Positions 1 through 8,299 of a stretch of DNA of 64,000 bases are shown in pieces. Under the pieces are notes generated by a model that had not been told where the DNA came from, did no database searches, and saw only the letters and a list, made by a program, of their open reading frames with translations. Source of the DNA: Mycobacterium sp. NBC_00419 (GTDB lineage Bacteria; Actinomycetota; Actinomycetes; Mycobacteriales; Mycobacteriaceae); the NCBI RefSeq assembly GCF_036023875.1, contig NZ_CP107931.1, positions 3,286,001-3,350,000 on the forward strand, in the 5' to 3' direction. Each line of letters opens with the position of its first letter. Within the stretch, counting starts at the first letter, position 1. A program made the translations under genes and the position numbers.

Positions 1-684
1 TGCGCCGTTGCCGCTGCCGGAGGCCGGGTTGACCACCAGCACGACGCCTTCGCCCTCGGGGCGTTGCGGGGTGTCGACGCGCAGCGGTTCGGTGGACGGC
101 AGCTTGGCCGGAACAATGGGCGGCACCAGTCGCGCGCCCAGGACCGCCACCGCAGCGCCGATCCCGAATCCGGCGAACACGTCGCCGGGATAGTGGGCGC
201 CGGTAGCCACCCGCGACAGGCCGACCAGTCCGGCCAGCAGCGCCAGCCCCAGACCCAGCGGCGGGCTTTCGAGGCCGACGCCGACCGCGAATGCCGCGGC
301 GCTCGCGGAATGCCCGGATGGCAGCGAGTTCGACGTCGGCATCCGACGGGCCCGCCGGACCAGCGGCACCAGGGTCCCGTTGGGCCGGGGACGTTTCCAC
401 ACCCGCTTGGCCACCTGATTGGTCAGCAGGCTGGTGACCGCTAGTGTCGCCACGCCCCGGCTGGCACCACGGCGCACCGACGGCGAGCCCGTCGCTGTCA
501 GGGCCGCCGCGATGCCCAGCCACAGCTTCGAGTGGTCGGCTGCCCGCGTAAGGATCGGCATGGCCTTGTCCAGCAGAACGCTGGGGGATTCGGCGACTGC
601 CTCGAACACCTCGCGGTCTAGGGTTCCCAGTCCGCCGGTGATCTGACGGATGCCCTGGGCGTCAAGCAAGCTTCGCGACTTCAT
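1..684 (-). CDS. Bifunctional PAP2 phosphatase / diacylglycerol kinase-type protein, truncated by the window edge
   Basis: The reading frame opens at an ATG at 684 and runs off the left end of the window without a stop, so only about 228 N-terminal residues are visible. It shows the three PAP2 (type 2 phosphatidic acid phosphatase) signature parts in order: a KRVWKRPRP segment (K-x6-RP), PSGHSAS, and SRVATGAHYPGD (SR-x5-H-x3-D), with hydrophobic segments between them. After a linker, the last visible residues read VVNPASGSGNG, the nucleotide-binding start of the diacylglycerol kinase catalytic domain. The protein is therefore probably a fusion that dephosphorylates and phosphorylates lipids or polyprenyl carriers at the membrane. 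The PAP2 half resembles M. tuberculosis Rv0308, next to Rv0309 there as here. The substrate cannot be told from the sequence. Confidence 0.85.
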   Translation of the reverse strand, partial: MKSRSLLDAQGIRQITGGLGTLDREVFEAVAESPSVLLDKAMPILTRAADHSKLWLGIAAALTATGSPSVRRGASRGVATLAVTSLLTNQVAKRVWKRPRPNGTLVPLVRRARRMPTSNSLPSGHSASAAAFAVGVGLESPPLGLGLALLAGLVGLSRVATGAHYPGDVFAGFGIGAAVAVLGARLVPPIVPAKLPSTEPLRVDTPQRPEGEGVVLVVNPASGSGNGA

Positions 685-731
685 AAATCCAACGTAGCCG
701 GGTCGATTTGCGACACGGCCGTCAATTTCGG

Positions 732-750
732 CCCGAACCCAAGGTTCGGG
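732..750. promoter_or_regulatory. Perfect 8-bp inverted repeat between divergent genes
   Basis: CCCGAACC (732-739) and GGTTCGGG (743-750) are perfect complements separated by CAA. The repeat lies between the PAP2/kinase start at 684 and the secreted phosphoesterase start at 795, so it could be an operator or an RNA hairpin in the phosphoesterase leader. Confidence 0.4.
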
Positions 751-794
751 GTGTCCAATCTCGGGGGCACTGCTGCGGAGCGAAGGGAATTGTC

Positions 795-2699
795 ATGAGG
801 TGTGCGAGCTATGTCGGTCGGGTCGGTGGCCTGGCGGTGGCGCTGGGGGTCGGCTTCGCGATCGCCACCGCGACTGCGGCGGTGAGCAGTGCCGACACCG
901 GGTCGCCGTCGAGCAGCCATGGAAGTTCGGCCCGCGGTGCAGCGGCCAAGCACAAGGTGGCCAGTTCCTCGTCGAACCAAACCATCGCCCAGGTGAACGT
1001 GGCCGGCGGCGCCAGCCCCACTCCGCAGGTCCCGTCGACCCCGGCACAAACCCTGGCTGCAGCCGTCGCCGAGGTGGTGCGCCGGGACGTCGCGCACAGC
1101 GCGCGGACCGCGACCGGCCGTGCCGTGACCACTGCCGCCGTCGTGACCACCCCGGCCCCGGTACTCAGTAGCGGCAACCTCGTGGTGAACTCCGGTGCCG
1201 AGGCTGGTGATCCGTCGTTGTCGGGATACAGCTCGGTGACGCTGCCCGGCTGGACTGTGACGGGCACGCCGACGGTGATCCAGTACGGCACGCTGCGACG
1301 CCTGCCGGGTTTCTTGGGCGCCGAAGGGCCGACGTTGCCGGCGTTCCTGAGCTTCCCGCAGACCGCCCCGACAGGCGGCGGCAATCAGTTCTTCGGCGGC
1401 GGCAACGTGGCGACTTCGTCGCTGTCGCAGACCGTGGACCTCACCGGGGCGGCGACCGCCATCGACCACCTCGCCGATCCCACCGCGGCGGGTGTGGCGT
1501 TCGCGTTGAGCGCTCAACTGGGCGGCTACCTGCTGGATCCGTCGCGGGCGTCGGTGAAGGTCACCTTCCTCGATGCCAACAAGGCCTATCTCGGCAGCGA
1601 GGACATCGGACCGGTCACCGCGCTGGATCGCTGGCTGCAGACCGGCTTCCAGCAGCGCGACACCACCGGGTACGTCCCGGTGGGCACGCGCAGCGCGCAG
1701 ATCGTGGTGACCTTGAAGGATCTCAATCCGATCCTGGGCAACTACAACAACGCCTACGCCGACAACGTGTCATTCAGCATCCAGTCGACCGACGTGGCCC
1801 CGGCGCCGCTGACGGTGCCGACCTCGAACGTCGGATCGCTGGACCATCTGATCATGGTCTACATGGAGAACCATGGTGTCGGTGACATCGTCGGCAGCCC
1901 CAATGCGCCCTACATCAACAGCCTCATCAACGCATACGGATACGCGACGAACTACTACGCGCTGACTCATCCGAGCGACCCCAACTACTGGCCTATCCTG
2001 GGTGGCTCCAACTACGACTTGAACTACAACTGCGCGGCAGATTGCTTCGACGCGCCCAACCTCGTCAGTGAGAATCCCGGATTGACTTGGGCCGCATACC
2101 AAGACGGTGGCGGGGGCTACAGCACCCCGAATGACCGCACACCGTTCCTGGCGTTCCACAATATCTACAACCAGGGTGCGGCCTATATCGACAACCACAT
2201 CTTCGATATCTCGCAGATGGCAACCGATTTCAACGGCACTCCCGCCGACGTCGCGAAGTTCATCTGGTTCGCCGCTGACGACGCCACAAATATGGAGGGC
2301 CCCACTTCAGGTCTGCAGGGCATCCTGCCGTGGGCGCTGAGTCAGCTGACGACACACCAGTACAACGTTGCCGCGGGCGACACGTTCATTCAGCAGCAGA
2401 TGTCGGTGATCTTCGATTCGGATCTGTGGAAGTCCGGCGACTCCACCGCCGTGGTGCTGACTTTCGACGAGGACTACAACAACATCTCGTTGGGGATCGG
2501 GAACGAAGGCAATCACATCGTGACCGTCGTGATCCCGAATCAGGCGGCGATCACCGGCGGTATGCGGGGCGGGGCGTTCATCGCCACCGACTACTACAAC
2601 CACTACAGCCTGCAGCGGACCATCGAACTGGCGCTGGGCTTGGGGCCGGTGACCAACAACGACAAGTACGCCCAGCCGATGAACGAATTCTGGGTATAG
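795..2699 (+). CDS. Secreted phosphoesterase (acid phosphatase/phospholipase C superfamily) with N-terminal lectin-like domain
   Basis: This is a 634-residue exported protein. I chose the ATG at 795 because a GAAGGGA ribosome binding site sits just upstream and translation from it gives a clean signal peptide (MRCASYVGRVGGLAVALG..., cleaved near VSSAD). The frame stays open upstream to 708, but that extension would bury the signal peptide. Residues 35-140 are a low-complexity Ser/Ala/Thr linker. Residues about 145-330 look like a beta-sandwich carbohydrate-binding module (LVVNSGAEAG...LPGWTVTG). From about 349 to the end it matches the phosphoesterase family PF04185 (HLIMVYMENHG, conserved Asn/Asp/His positions, TFDEDYNN). 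Likely role: hydrolysis of phosphate esters outside the membrane. The Asn in MENHG replaces the usual family Thr/Asn site, and the substrate is unknown. Its stop directly abuts the stop of the convergent gene. Confidence 0.75.
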   Translation: MRCASYVGRVGGLAVALGVGFAIATATAAVSSADTGSPSSSHGSSARGAAAKHKVASSSSNQTIAQVNVAGGASPTPQVPSTPAQTLAAAVAEVVRRDVAHSARTATGRAVTTAAVVTTPAPVLSSGNLVVNSGAEAGDPSLSGYSSVTLPGWTVTGTPTVIQYGTLRRLPGFLGAEGPTLPAFLSFPQTAPTGGGNQFFGGGNVATSSLSQTVDLTGAATAIDHLADPTAAGVAFALSAQLGGYLLDPSRASVKVTFLDANKAYLGSEDIGPVTALDRWLQTGFQQRDTTGYVPVGTRSAQIVVTLKDLNPILGNYNNAYADNVSFSIQSTDVAPAPLTVPTSNVGSLDHLIMVYMENHGVGDIVGSPNAPYINSLINAYGYATNYYALTHPSDPNYWPILGGSNYDLNYNCAADCFDAPNLVSENPGLTWAAYQDGGGGYSTPNDRTPFLAFHNIYNQGAAYIDNHIFDISQMATDFNGTPADVAKFIWFAADDATNMEGPTSGLQGILPWALSQLTTHQYNVAAGDTFIQQQMSVIFDSDLWKSGDSTAVVLTFDEDYNNISLGIGNEGNHIVTVVIPNQAAITGGMRGGAFIATDYYNHYSLQRTIELALGLGPVTNNDKYAQPMNEFWV

Positions 2700-3680
2700 C
2701 TATTTGTTTTCGGCCGGTGGATCGTCGGCGGGCGTGGCGCTGGGGACGACGATGCGCTTGGTGGCAACCGGCTTGCCGTCGACCTTCTTGACGACCTGAG
2801 GCGGTGCCGGCGGGGGTGCGGTGATCCGGCCCTGAACGGGTGCGCCGTTCTTGATGGTCGGCACCGACACCCGTTTGGTGGCGGCCTTGTCGTCCTTGTC
2901 GGCGCCGGCGCCGCCGTGCATCGCGCCGGGCGGAACCATCGGCATGCCGCCCATACCGCCGGACGGTGTCGACGTCGACGGCGGCGCGCTGGGCCGCGGC
3001 GTCGCCATCGTGGGCGCGGCCGATGGCGAGGTGCCGGCGGAGGGAACCGGGGGTGGGCCGAGCATTGCGGTGGGCGCGGTGCCGCCGAATCCGCCGCCTG
3101 CTGAACCACCACCGCCTGCTGAACCGCCGCCGCCTGCGCCCCCGAATTCGCCTGCGTCCGCGCCGTATTCGTCAAGGGGAAGATCCGAGAGGCTGGCCTT
3201 GTCCAGCTCGGCGGCGGAGCCACCGGCCTGCTGCATCATGCCCATCCCGGCCTGCATGGCCTGCTGCGCGCCCTGGGCGACCTGCTGGGGAATCTGGGCC
3301 AGAGGTTGCAGGGCGCCGCCCATCGCGCCGGCCAGCGCACCGGCGATGCCGGACGCCATCTGCGGGAGCTGCTGGGCCATCTGCGAGGCATCGCCCTGAG
3401 CGGCAACACCTTTCATCTCCGCTGACGCGGCCTCGTCCTGGGCGGGGAACTTGGCGGCGGCTTCGGCGGTCTTGGCATCGCGCTTGGCGTGCTCTTCGAG
3501 GCTCTCGGCGTTGTCCTTCGGGTCACCCAGATTGGCGGCCAGGCCCAGGACGCGAAGAAGTTGTTCGATCGGGGTGGCACCGGCGACCAGCGGGTCTGAG
3601 GTGATGGGCGGGGGAGGGGCGTTCATGGCGTTGGCTTGCAGGTAGTGGCCAGCGCTGGCGGCGAGATGGCCTTCAGTCAT
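2700..3680 (-). CDS. Ala/Gly/Pro-rich protein, third gene of a type VII secretion-like operon
   Basis: This 326-residue protein has no signal peptide. Residues 1-110 are predicted helical and charged (EQLLRVLGLAANLGD, EEHAKRDAKTAEAAAK). A Met/Gln/Ala-rich helical stretch follows at about 115-155, with repeated QQ and MGG/AGAMGG. Then come a Gly/Ser-rich hinge (GGAGGGGSAGGGGS) and a Pro-rich tail. The layout, a helical head and a long disordered tail, resembles mycobacterial Esp-type secretion-associated proteins and the Rv3898c-Rv3901c neighbourhood, but I cannot assign a family. Its ATG overlaps the upstream gene's stop by 4 nt (3677-3680), so translation is probably coupled. Confidence 0.7.
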   Translation of the reverse strand: MTEGHLAASAGHYLQANAMNAPPPPITSDPLVAGATPIEQLLRVLGLAANLGDPKDNAESLEEHAKRDAKTAEAAAKFPAQDEAASAEMKGVAAQGDASQMAQQLPQMASGIAGALAGAMGGALQPLAQIPQQVAQGAQQAMQAGMGMMQQAGGSAAELDKASLSDLPLDEYGADAGEFGGAGGGGSAGGGGSAGGGFGGTAPTAMLGPPPVPSAGTSPSAAPTMATPRPSAPPSTSTPSGGMGGMPMVPPGAMHGGAGADKDDKAATKRVSVPTIKNGAPVQGRITAPPPAPPQVVKKVDGKPVATKRIVVPSATPADDPPAENK

Positions 3681-5899
3681 CGGCGTTGCTCCCCTCGGGC
3701 GGCCAGGTTCACGGCCTGGAACCAGGCGAAGTGGTAGTTGGCGCTGGTCTTTTCGCCCTTGAGCAGGGCGTCGATGGTGGCCAGCAGCTGCCAGTTGCCG
3801 ACATTAGCGGGGTCGACGTTGTCGGGGTAGTCACCCAGAACCTGGCGGGCGACGGTGCCGAGGTGCTCGTGTAGTAGCTCGACCTCGGAGTCGAGGTAGC
3901 CGGTACCGGTCGAGGTGGCTTTGGCCAGCGTGTGGGCCAGCCGCGGGAGGCCGTCGCGCCACTTGGTGGCCTGGGCGAGTTCCCAGCCGAGGTCCTCGAC
4001 GGCGGGTGTCTGGCGGGCGCGGATGGACATCAACACCGGCTCGCAGTCGTCGGCTTTGGGAATGAACTGGCCGGGGGTGTAGGCGGCGGTGAGGGTTGTC
4101 GGGCCCAGCAAGGCGGCGAGGTTGGCGCGGCGGTGGGCCGGCGCGGGCAGTTGTATGCCGGTGGGGATCTCGATGTGCGGCGGGATCCAGCCGCTGGCGA
4201 GGTCGGTGGCCAGCACAGTGGTGTCGTCGTCGTGGTCGCCAATTGCCCAGCGCAGCTTGGGTTCTTGGCGTGCGACCGCGTCGAGGAGGCGCTGGAGGCG
4301 TTGTTGGGCTTGGGTCTGCGCGGCGCTGGCACCGGCCATGGCTCCGGTAGCGGTTGCGGCGAAAGCGCTTTCGGTGATCCCGGCGGGTGACGGTGTGGCC
4401 AGCGGTGTCGGCTGTTGACGGACGACGGCGGGCTGGGCCACAGAGCTTGCGTTGGCGGGGCTGACCGGGGCCGAGGCGGGGGCGGCCGGCGGTGTGGGTG
4501 CAGGGCCGGCGGGCATGGTGGCTGCGGCCGGACGAATGTCGGCGCCATAGGCGGGCAGCGGGCCTGCGGGTGCGATGGGCGCGGCTGACATTGGTGCCTG
4601 CATAGCGGGAGCGGAGGCTGTCGGTGCGGCGACGACGGTCTGGGGGGCTTCGGCGACGGGCGCTGGTGCTGGAGTCTCAATAGGTGTTGCAGCGTGGGCG
4701 GTTTCGAAAAGCGGCACGCCTGCTGAGGGTGCAGTCGGGGCTATCGGAGTGGCGAGGTTTTCGGTGTGAAGCGGGGCTTGCGGCTGCATGGCATGCATGG
4801 CCCCGGTGGACAGTGCCTCGCTGCCTGCCGACATCGGAGTACCGGTTTGAGAGCCTGCGTTGAAGTTCTGGGCGAAGCCTTCGGGGGAGAGGGCGTTGGT
4901 GGGGGCGGATGGTGACGTGGGCAGAGACGACGCGCCAGTAATGGCGCCGGTCGATACAGCCGGTGAAGTGGCGTTAGGCGCGAGTGCATTCACGGTCGTC
5001 GGCGTGACGAAACCAGGCTGCGGCCGCCCTACGCCACCAGCGTTCGGCCCAGGTGTTGCAAGTTGTGGTGGCGTGTTGTTTCCCTGCAAGACCCCGGCGT
5101 TGGCGCCGGGTGATGATCCGAGATAAGGCTGCTCAGTATTAGGAAACGCCTGTATCGGAGTTTGGTTGCCCCCGCTGATACCCGAACCCGAACCTGCTGC
5201 GTTTTCTCCTGTTTCGCCCTTGCCGTCGGAGGTGAGATTAGCGGCTCCTGAGTTGCCGCCACCGATCCCGGACTGTGCGCCCACCTGGTTGAGGACGGAG
5301 TCAACCTGTCGCGAGATCTCGTCTTTGTTCGGAGATCCAAAAATTGAGTCGAGGTTGATTCCGTGCGATTTGGCGAACTGTTGCGCAGACTGGCGTTCGC
5401 CAGTTTCGTCGAGAATCTGCTGTATCGCAGCCGTGACGTTGCTGCCATGACTCATCGCCTTGTGATTGGCATAGGTTTGTTTTTCGGCAATGACATCCAC
5501 GATCGCTGCCAGCTTCTCTGGAAGCGGGCGCTTCGAGCTCTGGATATCAGCAATCCGTCGTTCACCATCGGCTGCTATTTCCGACAGGTCTGAGCGCAGC
5601 TCGGACAGAGCATCTTGGCCTGAGTCGTACGCGGTCTTCTTGAGTCGATTAACCCGGCTCATCGACTCGGCGGAACGTTCACCAACGGCGAAGTTATCCC
5701 TCGCATCGTCCGCAGTGATGCCTTCTTGACTTGCAAGTGCTCCGATTCGGATGGAACGCAGCTGTTGTGCGTAGGTGTCGTAGCGCTCTGTTGTCGCTGC
5801 CCGATTTGACGACGCTGTTTGCAACGTGATCGCGGAAGAATCGGCAGGCCACTGGTGTCCCACCATCAAGAAGAACCACGGGCTGTATGGGGCCGTCAT
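3677..5899 (-). CDS. Large secretion-associated protein with WXG-like N-terminus and DUF5632/DUF5631-type C-terminus
   Basis: The product is 740 aa. I chose the ATG at 5899, which overlaps the upstream stop as ATGA; an in-frame TTG two codons earlier is an alternative. Residues 1-50 (PWFFLMVGHQWPADSS...) resemble the start of the CpnT/WXG100-type helical hairpin (hydrophobic-G-x-x-WP-x-x-D followed by a helix). Residues 50-180 are helical and charged. Residues 190-510 are disordered and rich in Pro/Ala/Asn/Gly. The last 230 residues are folded: LRWAIGDHDDDTTVLATDLA, GWIPPHIEIP, then a helical segment ending YHFAWFQAVNLA. These match my memory of DUF5632 and DUF5631, known from M. tuberculosis Rv3899c. 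Role unknown; a type VII substrate or surface protein is an inference. The 5' third is clearly lower in GC (about 45-57%) than the 3' part. Confidence 0.75.
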   Translation of the reverse strand: MTAPYSPWFFLMVGHQWPADSSAITLQTASSNRAATTERYDTYAQQLRSIRIGALASQEGITADDARDNFAVGERSAESMSRVNRLKKTAYDSGQDALSELRSDLSEIAADGERRIADIQSSKRPLPEKLAAIVDVIAEKQTYANHKAMSHGSNVTAAIQQILDETGERQSAQQFAKSHGINLDSIFGSPNKDEISRQVDSVLNQVGAQSGIGGGNSGAANLTSDGKGETGENAAGSGSGISGGNQTPIQAFPNTEQPYLGSSPGANAGVLQGNNTPPQLATPGPNAGGVGRPQPGFVTPTTVNALAPNATSPAVSTGAITGASSLPTSPSAPTNALSPEGFAQNFNAGSQTGTPMSAGSEALSTGAMHAMQPQAPLHTENLATPIAPTAPSAGVPLFETAHAATPIETPAPAPVAEAPQTVVAAPTASAPAMQAPMSAAPIAPAGPLPAYGADIRPAAATMPAGPAPTPPAAPASAPVSPANASSVAQPAVVRQQPTPLATPSPAGITESAFAATATGAMAGASAAQTQAQQRLQRLLDAVARQEPKLRWAIGDHDDDTTVLATDLASGWIPPHIEIPTGIQLPAPAHRRANLAALLGPTTLTAAYTPGQFIPKADDCEPVLMSIRARQTPAVEDLGWELAQATKWRDGLPRLAHTLAKATSTGTGYLDSEVELLHEHLGTVARQVLGDYPDNVDPANVGNWQLLATIDALLKGEKTSANYHFAWFQAVNLAARGEQRR

Positions 5900-6444
5900 G
5901 TGCAAATACTCTGAATTGCTGTGGTAGCCGAATCCGCTTCGCGTAAGGGCTCTTCGAGGTCGGAATTCTGCTTGTTGATCATGAATTGAATTGTTAGGAC
6001 TCGGAAGGTATCGGCAAGTTTTTGCACTGACGCGGACAGGTCGGCAGGGGTTGCGGGATGCTTCTGAAGGGTCTCCATAAGATAATCCGCGCCTCCGTAC
6101 ATGGACAGGCGCGCGTTCGCCGCTACGGCGAGTGTTGCCGTCGGATCGGATCCACCATCTCGGCCCGTATTGATGCGCACTGCTTCGTGGACGGTGTCAA
6201 AGGCATCGCACACAGCCTTCTTCGCGTCCGCGACCTCTTGCTCGCTGTAGGTCTTCGCAGCAGGAGCTTCCGCCTTCGGTGCCGGCCGAAACCACGCGCC
6301 GATCGCCACCGCGACCGCAATCAACGCAATGACGATGGCGATGATCGTCGGCAGCCGTGACGGTCCGCCAGACGCAGGCGGCGGTCCTTGCGGAGGCCAG
6401 GGTGCAGGTGCAGCGGGCCCAGGTCCATAAGGAGCTTGCGACAT
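5896..6444 (-). CDS. Single-pass membrane protein, first gene of the type VII-like operon
   Basis: The product is 182 aa from the ATG at 6444 (MSQAPYGPG...). The frame extends 22 codons further upstream, but that part has no conserved look. A Pro/Gly/Ala-rich cytoplasmic N-terminus (about 1-35) is followed by one membrane segment (TIIAIVIALIAVAVAIGAWF, about 40-60). An outer domain of about 120 residues follows, with two cysteines (VCDAFDTVHEAV and the C-terminal SICT). Similar small anchored proteins head the Rv3901c-Rv3899c cluster of M. tuberculosis, as far as I recall. It overlaps the next gene by 4 nt. GC here is low for the window (one line near 45%). It probably anchors or partners the two downstream proteins; this is inferred only from context. 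Confidence 0.75.
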   Translation of the reverse strand: MSQAPYGPGPAAPAPWPPQGPPPASGGPSRLPTIIAIVIALIAVAVAIGAWFRPAPKAEAPAAKTYSEQEVADAKKAVCDAFDTVHEAVRINTGRDGGSDPTATLAVAANARLSMYGGADYLMETLQKHPATPADLSASVQKLADTFRVLTIQFMINKQNSDLEEPLREADSATTAIQSICT

Positions 6445-6683
6445 GTTGGCGATCGTATCGCTTGTGTTTGCCGGAGCGCTATTCACCTTTGTCGGCAGCT
6501 CAATGCCCAAAACGCGTGTTACCGCAGATCAGCGTGGTCTTCCCGATCGGAAATTCGATCAACGGCGGACAGCCGTGCGAGCGGCTAATCGCATAGCCGC
6601 GCCCCCTCCGTTAGCTGGCCCAGACCCAACCGTGGCCCAACCTTGACTTGACCCCGCAGAAACCTCACAGGGACCATGAAGCG

Positions 6684-7346
6684 ATGCGCCGAGTACTGCG
6701 ATCGATGTGTGCTGCCTTCAGTGCGGCGCTCGTCGCCCTAGCCTCGGCACCCGTAAGCCACGCCGAAACCCCGTGGTTCCAGGCCAACGTCGGCAACGCC
6801 ACCCAGGTGCTCTCCGTCGTCAGCACCGGCGGGGCCACCGCCAAGATGGACGTCTGGCAGCGCAGCGCCAACGGCTGGGCACCCGTCCTCGTCGGCGTCC
6901 CCACCCACGTCGGCGCCAACGGCATGGTCCCGCAGTCCCACGACGGCGAGATGAAAACGCCGATGGGCATCTTCACCCTCGACTTCGCCTTCGGCACCCA
7001 GCCCAGCCCGGGTGGCGGCCTGCAGTACATCCAGGTGACTCCGGACTACTGGTGGGACGGCGACATGAAGAGTCCCACCTACAACACCATGCAGGTCTGC
7101 AAGAAAGCCGACTGCACGTTCAACACCAACCCGAGCAGCGGTACCGAGAACCTCTACATCCCGCAGTACGCCCACGCCATCGTCATGGGTGTCAACAAGG
7201 CCCGTATCCCGGGCAACGGCGGTGCATTCTTCGTCCACACCACCGACGGCGGACCGACGGCGGGCTGCGTCTCCCTCGATGACGACACTCTGGTCAAGAT
7301 CATCCGCTGGCTGCAGCCCGGCGCCCTGATCGCCGTCGCTAAGTAG
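6684..7346 (+). CDS. Exported L,D-transpeptidase-fold (YkuD) protein, Rv0309-like
   Basis: This is a 220-residue secreted protein. The ATG at 6684 gives MRRVLRSM... with a Sec signal peptide ending near SHAET, and AGGGA lies about 10 nt upstream; a TTG at 6648 is possible. The YkuD signature is present at the C-terminus: His185 in FFVHTTDGGPTAGC and the nucleophile Cys195 in TAGCVSL. It lacks the Ig-like and lipobox parts of LdtMt1/2-type transpeptidases, so it belongs to the short Rv0309/ErfK-type group. Possible roles are peptidoglycan cross-linking or a related acyl transfer in the envelope. It is transcribed away from the low-GC operon at 2700-6444 through a shared 239-bp intergenic region, and its 3' end overlaps the convergent SnoaL-like gene by 8 nt. 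Confidence 0.85.
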   Translation: MRRVLRSMCAAFSAALVALASAPVSHAETPWFQANVGNATQVLSVVSTGGATAKMDVWQRSANGWAPVLVGVPTHVGANGMVPQSHDGEMKTPMGIFTLDFAFGTQPSPGGGLQYIQVTPDYWWDGDMKSPTYNTMQVCKKADCTFNTNPSSGTENLYIPQYAHAIVMGVNKARIPGNGGAFFVHTTDGGPTAGCVSLDDDTLVKIIRWLQPGALIAVAK

Positions 7347-7821
7347 TAGTCGCGACGGCCTTGCCGGGTGTCGCTTTGAAGTTCATGTTCTCCGTCGACT
7401 GCGTCACCTCGTAGGTGCGGTCGTAGCCGGTCTTGCTGAGCTTCCAGCCGTCGGGCGTCTTGCGATAGCGGTCGCGGTAGAACCCCGCGCCCATCAACAT
7501 GAAGTTGTACTCCGGCACGATCACGCGGTCCTGCAGGTACCAGATGGCCTCGGCCTCGTCGCCGTCGACGGTGATCTCCGGGTGGGTCACCCGGTGCTCG
7601 GTCAGCACACCCGCGGGCATCGACTTGCGCATGAACTCCACCAGATCCTTGCGGTTGGTGAAGTGGTGCTCTTCGCCGAGCGACGAGCCGTAGTCGCCGA
7701 TGATGTCCTCGGTGAGGGTGTCGGCGAAGTCGTCCCAGTGCTTGGTGTCCAGCGCCCGCATGTAGCGGTACTTGACCTGTTTGATCGCCTCGATTGCTTC
7801 CGCGTCAGCCATGCCGGTCAT
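7339..7821 (-). CDS. SnoaL-like / NTF2-fold protein, Rv0310c-like
   Basis: The product is a 160-residue cytosolic protein. The sequence has the SnoaL_4 pattern: a helical start (AIEAIKQVKYRYMRALDTKHWDDFADTLTEDI), then beta strands with a conserved HxVTHPEI and a C-terminal strand WKLSKTGYDRTYE. Proteins of this fold are small cone-shaped hydratases, cyclases or isomerases, often acting on polyketides or steroids, but the active-site residues do not identify a substrate here. The start is the ATG at 7819-7821; a second in-frame Met lies three codons on. Its position beside the Rv0309-like gene matches M. tuberculosis gene order. Its 3' end overlaps that gene convergently. Confidence 0.8.
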   Translation of the reverse strand: MTGMADAEAIEAIKQVKYRYMRALDTKHWDDFADTLTEDIIGDYGSSLGEEHHFTNRKDLVEFMRKSMPAGVLTEHRVTHPEITVDGDEAEAIWYLQDRVIVPEYNFMLMGAGFYRDRYRKTPDGWKLSKTGYDRTYEVTQSTENMNFKATPGKAVATTT

Positions 7822-7867
7822 TGCAGCACAGCGATGCGGTCGCCGGAAAGGGATGTCTCATACAGAC

Positions 7868-7900
7868 GAAGCCGGCGACCCGTGGGGGTCTGCCGGCTTC
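7868..7900 (-). terminator. Strong GC hairpin, probable terminator of the 48-aa gene
   Basis: GAAGCCGGC (7868-7876) pairs with GCCGGCTTC (7892-7900). GACCC (7877-7881) then pairs with GGGTC (7886-7890) with one bulged base, giving a stem of about 14 bp. It lies 16 nt beyond the stop of the small minus-strand gene and before the next minus-strand gene. No clear U-run follows on either strand, which is common for mycobacterial terminators. Confidence 0.65.
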
Positions 7901-7915
7901 AGTCCATGAATCAGA

Positions 7916-8062
7916 TCAGCGGTGGGTGTTCTCGTACCGCTGGGCGATGGCAACGAGCTCATCGCGCACCGTTGACGGGGGCATCGCATTGATCCGCGCG
8001 TGCAGACGGCGACGGTTGATGGCCCGCTTCATGTCACTGCGAAAACGCTCGAGCGACGACAT
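7916..8062 (-). CDS. Small basic protein, 48 aa
   Basis: The frame reads MSSLERFRSDMKRAINRRR... to ...IAQRYENTHR and stop. It is supported by a good ribosome binding site (AGAGGAG, 9 nt before the ATG at 8062) and by a strong hairpin just after the stop. The composition is highly charged, with Arg/Lys-rich helical segments in the first half (KRAINRRRLHARI) and an acidic-amphipathic second half. There is no membrane segment and no cysteine. I do not recognise a family with certainty. A helical nucleic-acid- or protein-binding small protein is plausible. It stands alone between the SnoaL-like gene and the TetR gene. Confidence 0.75.
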   Translation of the reverse strand: MSSLERFRSDMKRAINRRRLHARINAMPPSTVRDELVAIAQRYENTHR

Positions 8063-8299
8063 TGTTTTCAACTCCTCTTTACGCCCCTGGGTCTACAGAA
8101 GCTTGTTTGCTGCTGACGTTCACCAAGCTGGGATCGCCAACTTGAGGAACAGCCCGATGGTCCATGTTAATTCCACGTAAATCAACTTTGGACGTGTGAC
8201 TTTGCTGACATGACGGCGCTGACCAGCACCGGTGCAGTGGGCCCTGTGACGGCCGACACCCCGATTCGCGCGGGTGCGGTCAATGTTCGCTGAGCCGGT

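Noticed and set aside
2700..3680. PE/PPE family membership of the 326-aa protein
   Set aside because: There is no PE or PPE N-terminal motif; the Gly/Ala richness alone is not enough.
8210..8293. A 27-codon plus-strand frame between the small gene and the TetR gene
   Set aside because: No ribosome binding site, no recognisable motif and no supporting context; chance length.
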